Of a stretch of DNA of 15,707 bases, positions 12,357 through 15,707 are shown piece after piece. Under the pieces are notes generated by a model. That model had not been told where the DNA came from, ran no database searches, and was given only the letters and a program-made list of their open reading frames with translations. The translations under genes were made by a program, and so were the position numbers. The DNA is from Bacteroidetes bacterium UBA7368. GTDB lineage: Bacteria; Bacteroidota; Rhodothermia; Rhodothermales; UBA10348. Every line of letters begins with the position of its first letter. The first letter of the stretch is position 1. The DNA lies in NCBI GenBank assembly GCA_002469915.1, contig DKOG01000132.1, positions 1 through 15,707 on the forward strand, given 5' to 3'.

Positions 12357-14672
12357 ATGACTCAATTCACGCTTCTTCCTGACTCAAACGCTCCCGCTCA
12401 CAAGGTCTCACCAACTGATATTCTTAAGGGTCTCAATGAGGTTCAGCGAGAAGCGGTAGAGGCATTGGAAGGGGCCGTGCTCATTGTAGCTGGTCCCGGT
12501 TCAGGCAAAACCCGGACACTTACGCATCGAATCGCCTACTTGATTTCGAGCAATACGGCGCGACCTTGGCAGATTCTGGCCATAACCTTTACCAATAAGG
12601 CCGCACGTGAGATGCGGGAACGAGTACTTGAACTCGTTGGAGAGGAAACAGGCAAAGGAATGGCCATTGGGACGTTTCATTCGATGTTTGCGCGCATGCT
12701 TCGCGTAGAAGGTGAGCATATCGGATACACTTCCGACTTCACCATCTATGACTCAGATGACAGTCAGCGCCTGCTTCGGGATCTCATGAATCGGTTTGGA
12801 ATCGATACCACCGAATTCAAACCCCGTGCAGTGCACCACATTATATCGGGCGCAAAGAATAAAATGGTGTCCCCCGCGGAATACGCCCAGCTGGCCGTAT
12901 CTCCGGTTCAGGTGCGAGCTGCTGAACTGTATCAGCCGTATCAGGATGCGTTAAGGTCATCGAATGCGATGGACTTTGACGATCTACTCCTCAAGCCCAT
13001 TCAGCTTTTCGATAACCACCCGGATATCCTGGAAAAGTATCAGGAGAGATGGAAGTTCATTCATATCGACGAGTATCAGGATACCAATAAAGCGCAGTAC
13101 CTATTGGCTCGAATGCTGGCTAAAAAGCATCGCAACTTGTGCGTCGTCGGAGACGACGCACAAAGCATCTATGCCTTCCGAGGTGCAGATATTACAAACA
13201 TTTTGTCCTTCCAGCGGGATTACCCGAATGCCCAAACCATTCGACTGGAGCAAAATTATAGATCGTCCCAGCGTATTGTCCGTTTTGCTGATTCCATCAT
13301 CAAGAATAATCGGGACCAAATAGAGAAAAACCTCTGGACCGATAATGATGAGGGTGACCCTGTCATCTCTCTGGAATCCATTTCGGAAAGAGATGAAGCC
13401 CAAAAGGTGGAGCGTCGTATCCGCGACGTTCAAGTACGACTGGGGCATTTGAACAAAGATTTTGCGGTCCTCTATCGTACGAATGCGCAATCTCGATCTC
13501 TTGAGGACGCGCTTCGCCGTGGCGGTATCCCCTATCGTGTTGTCGGAGGCGTTTCGTTTTACCAACGACGCGAAATCAAGGACGCACTTGCTTATCTACG
13601 CCTACTTGTGAACCCCAATGACCTCGCCAGTCTGCGTCGCGTCATCAATCTGCCGGTTCGTGGGATCGGTGCGAAAACGCAGAGTACCCTCTGGAGTTAC
13701 GCTGCAGCCCATCAAATTGGTGCTTGGGAAGGAATGGAGCGCGTACAAGAAACGGGACTGACGGCTCGCGCAGTGAATGCCGTATCGGTATTTAGGGACC
13801 TTCTGAATAAATACCGGGAATTGGCTGCAACGGACTCTGCTGCGGACATTTCTCGTGCGCTCATCAAAGAATCCGGGCTACTCGATGACCTGCGCAAAGA
13901 AAACACGCCAGAAAATCTTGTACGTTGGGAGAATGTACAAGAGTTGCTCAACGCCATCGCTGAGTTCACTCAGGATAAAGGAGACGATGCTACGCTCAGT
14001 GCATTCCTGCAAGAAATTTCTCTCTTGACAGATGCAGACGAAACGAAAGACAGCGACAATAGAGTCACTCTCATGACGCTGCATGCCTCTAAAGGCCTCG
14101 AATTCCCGGTCGTTTTCCTGACAGGGCTGGAAGAAGGACTATTTCCACTTGCGATGGCTGCTCAGGACCCCAAAGAACTTGAGGAAGAGAGGCGCCTGTT
14201 TTATGTAGGTGCCACTCGCGCTAAGACACTGCTGTTTCTATCCAATGCACGGAGTCGATTTCGGTTTGGCGAACAGCAGCCCATGGTGCGTAGTCGTTTT
14301 TATGAAGAGATCGACCCCTCTGTGGTCCGTACGGAAACCGGCCAAGTCTTTGATCCCAACACGGACCGATTCAAGAGCAAAACGAGTGGAGCGTCTTACG
14401 ACAAAGTAGATCCGTTTTATTATCGGAAAAACCTGCGGGAGTCCACGCAGAAACCCAAAGCTCCAACGTCCAAAGAACGAAGAGTTGTTTACGATGAAGA
14501 GGAAAGCACTGCCATCGCTCCAGGTATGACCGTCGAACACCACCTCTTTGGTGAAGGCAAAGTACTTTCCATGGAAGGCAACGGCGCACAAACCAAGGCA
14601 ATCGTTTTCTTTAAGGACGCCGGCCAGAAAAAGCTGATTCTACGCTTTGCCCGATTACAGCGCATCGGATAA
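12357..14672 (+). CDS. UvrD/PcrA-type 3'-5' DNA helicase
   Basis: The 771-residue SF1A helicase unwinds DNA in nucleotide excision and mismatch repair and displaces proteins from DNA. All motifs are intact: Q motif LNEVQREAV (26-34), Walker A AGPGSGKT (K51), Ia ITFTNKAAREM, GTFHSMFARML, II DEYQDTN, III VVGDDAQSIYAFRGA, IV LEQNYRS, V TLMTLHASKGLEFPVVFLTG, VI EERRLFYVGATRAK. The C-terminal ~45 residues (VEHHLFGEGKVLSMEG to the end) form the Tudor-like domain that binds RNA polymerase in PcrA/UvrD. A TTG three bases upstream is possible, but ATG at 12357 is preferred. It is divergent from the CNT gene across 147 bp; a solute-binding protein gene follows 40 nt later on the same strand. Confidence 0.95.
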   Translation: MTQFTLLPDSNAPAHKVSPTDILKGLNEVQREAVEALEGAVLIVAGPGSGKTRTLTHRIAYLISSNTARPWQILAITFTNKAAREMRERVLELVGEETGKGMAIGTFHSMFARMLRVEGEHIGYTSDFTIYDSDDSQRLLRDLMNRFGIDTTEFKPRAVHHIISGAKNKMVSPAEYAQLAVSPVQVRAAELYQPYQDALRSSNAMDFDDLLLKPIQLFDNHPDILEKYQERWKFIHIDEYQDTNKAQYLLARMLAKKHRNLCVVGDDAQSIYAFRGADITNILSFQRDYPNAQTIRLEQNYRSSQRIVRFADSIIKNNRDQIEKNLWTDNDEGDPVISLESISERDEAQKVERRIRDVQVRLGHLNKDFAVLYRTNAQSRSLEDALRRGGIPYRVVGGVSFYQRREIKDALAYLRLLVNPNDLASLRRVINLPVRGIGAKTQSTLWSYAAAHQIGAWEGMERVQETGLTARAVNAVSVFRDLLNKYRELAATDSAADISRALIKESGLLDDLRKENTPENLVRWENVQELLNAIAEFTQDKGDDATLSAFLQEISLLTDADETKDSDNRVTLMTLHASKGLEFPVVFLTGLEEGLFPLAMAAQDPKELEEERRLFYVGATRAKTLLFLSNARSRFRFGEQQPMVRSRFYEEIDPSVVRTETGQVFDPNTDRFKSKTSGASYDKVDPFYYRKNLRESTQKPKAPTSKERRVVYDEEESTAIAPGMTVEHHLFGEGKVLSMEGNGAQTKAIVFFKDAGQKKLILRFARLQRIG

Positions 14673-14712
14673 AACCGCAATGCTCACGCCATCCAATAGA
14701 ACCGATTCCCTC

Positions 14713-15707
14713 ATGAAACGCACTTTTATTATCGCCCTTTGTGCCTTTGTCCTTGGCGGATGCGCATCCGATGACCGCACTCCATTGGTCGTGTATTCTC
14801 CCCATGGCAAGGAGATGCTGACCGAATACGAATCCTTATTCGAAGCAGCACACCCGGAAGTAAATGTGCAATGGATCGACATGGGCGGACAAGATGCGTA
14901 TGATCGAATTCGAACAGAGAAGGCCAATCCTGCAGCCAGTATCTGGTGGGGTGGCGATGGTCCAACCTTCAATCGAGCTGCTGCAGAAGGATTACTTGCG
15001 CCCTATCTCCCTTCATGGAGTAACGCAATGCCTGAGGGTACCTTCAGCCAAGATCAGTTTTGGTATGCCACCTATCTCACTCCTGAGGTGATCATGTTTA
15101 ATTCCCGAACGGTGTCTGCGCCTCCGATGGATTGGGACGATCTACTTCAGCCGGAATGGAATGACAAAATCATTATTCGTTATCCCTTGGCTAGCTCCAC
15201 AATGCGCACTATTTGGGGAGCGCTCATAATGCGTCAGGAGTCTGTTGAAAAAGGATACGAATGGCTTGCACGTTTGGATATGAATACAAAAACGTACGCA
15301 GCCGACCCTACGCAGCTATATCTCAAGATTGCTCGCGAGGAGGGACAGATTTCAATGTGGAATATGCCTGATACCTACATTCAAACTGAATCTAATGGGT
15401 ATCCCTTTGGATTCTCCCTTCCGTCATCAGGCACGCCGGTACTGAATGACGCTATCGCCCTGGTGGCCAATGCTCCTCAGCCAGAACTCGCCAAGCAGTT
15501 TTATGAGTTTGTAACCACTGCCGAGGCCCTACAGCATCAGGCGGACGTTTATTACCGTATCCCTGCCCGAACAGATCTCGATCCGGAAGCTATTCCGACT
15601 TGGATGCGCGAGGCTCAGATTCGTGCTATGGATGTAGACTGGGAACGCCTCACAGAAAAAGGACCAGAATGGATGGAGTTCTGGGACTCAAACATCAAAG
15701 GAAGAGG
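14713..15707 (+). CDS. Extracellular solute-binding lipoprotein of an ABC importer (3' end outside window)
   Basis: The frame is open from ATG 14713 to the window edge (331 codons). It starts MKRTFIIAL with a lipobox ending LGGC (lipidated C17). The mature part has the layout of family 1 / iron-type periplasmic binding proteins: PLVVYSPHGKEMLTEYESLF, VNVQWIDMGGQDAYDRI, ASIWWGGDGPTFNRA, the FWYATYLTPEVIMFN hinge, and DWDDLLQPEWNDKIIIRYP followed by ASSTMRT. This pattern is closest to FbpA/AfuA-like Fe3+ or related binding proteins, but the ligand is not proven. An in-frame ATG at 14680 would add 11 residues before the signal sequence. Permease and ATPase genes would be expected downstream, outside the window. 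Cotranscription with the helicase gene is possible given the 40-nt gap. Confidence 0.88.
   Translation, partial: MKRTFIIALCAFVLGGCASDDRTPLVVYSPHGKEMLTEYESLFEAAHPEVNVQWIDMGGQDAYDRIRTEKANPAASIWWGGDGPTFNRAAAEGLLAPYLPSWSNAMPEGTFSQDQFWYATYLTPEVIMFNSRTVSAPPMDWDDLLQPEWNDKIIIRYPLASSTMRTIWGALIMRQESVEKGYEWLARLDMNTKTYAADPTQLYLKIAREEGQISMWNMPDTYIQTESNGYPFGFSLPSSGTPVLNDAIALVANAPQPELAKQFYEFVTTAEALQHQADVYYRIPARTDLDPEAIPTWMREAQIRAMDVDWERLTEKGPEWMEFWDSNIKGR

Noticed and set aside
13101..13565. 154-codon minus-strand open frame inside the UvrD gene
   Set aside because: It is fully antisense to conserved helicase motifs III-IV and has no independent coding signal.
1..15707. Mobile elements, CRISPR, toxin-antitoxin or other defence modules, tRNA or rRNA genes
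   Set aside because: I looked for transposase and integrase motifs, terminal repeats, regularly spaced repeats and cloverleaf or rRNA-like segments and saw none; coding space is almost filled by core-type genes.

Overview
The window looks like a chromosomal, mostly housekeeping segment from a Gram-negative member of the Bacteroidota/Rhodothermota/Balneolota (FCB) assemblage. The reasons are a secreted metallopeptidase with a type IX secretion (Por) C-terminal sorting domain, a Cytophaga-like FabI, several lipoproteins with clear lipoboxes, a stand-alone TonB C-terminal-domain lipoprotein, and the near absence of Shine-Dalgarno sequences before ATG starts. Base composition looks roughly balanced by eye. 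The exact lineage cannot be fixed from this sequence alone. I see no rRNA, tRNA, CRISPR array, insertion sequence or phage gene.

Layout. Bases 1-370 hold the 3' end of uridine kinase (udk, +). Convergent to it is birA-coaX (minus strand, 1904 to 363; biotin ligase and type III pantothenate kinase). A divergent, possibly structured intergenic region (1905-2061) leads into a secreted TPR protein (+, 2062-2709), which converges on an unrecognised lipoprotein (minus, 3515-2706). A likely six-gene co-directional run then follows on the plus strand (3599-8891): inositol-monophosphatase family phosphatase, enoyl-ACP reductase FabI, a HAD-family phosphatase that appears to start at a CTG codon overlapping the fabI stop, a YkuD-fold L,D-transpeptidase-like protein, a full-length NfeD membrane protease, and a short NfeD-like protein. 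The 278-base gap after it contains what I read as the decayed remains of a GNAT acetyltransferase on the minus strand, a terminator-like hairpin and a perfect 12-bp palindrome. Next come a TonB-C-domain lipoprotein (+), a convergent minus-strand pair (CNT nucleoside transporter followed by a type-IX-secreted HExxH metallopeptidase), a UvrD/PcrA helicase (+), and a solute-binding lipoprotein that runs off the right end (+).

Functional themes. The 3599-8891 run joins membrane lipid synthesis (FabI), envelope maintenance (L,D-transpeptidase fold) and membrane quality control (NfeD pair), so an envelope-biogenesis operon is a reasonable reading. The birA-coaX pair links two cofactor steps, biotin attachment and CoA synthesis. 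I found no new defence, mobile or biosynthetic system. The most notable points are the CTG start of the HAD gene, the acetyltransferase remnant, the overlap of all three convergent gene pairs at their stop codons, the transporter/secreted-peptidase pair, and the tandem NfeD genes with no flotillin-type partner in view.
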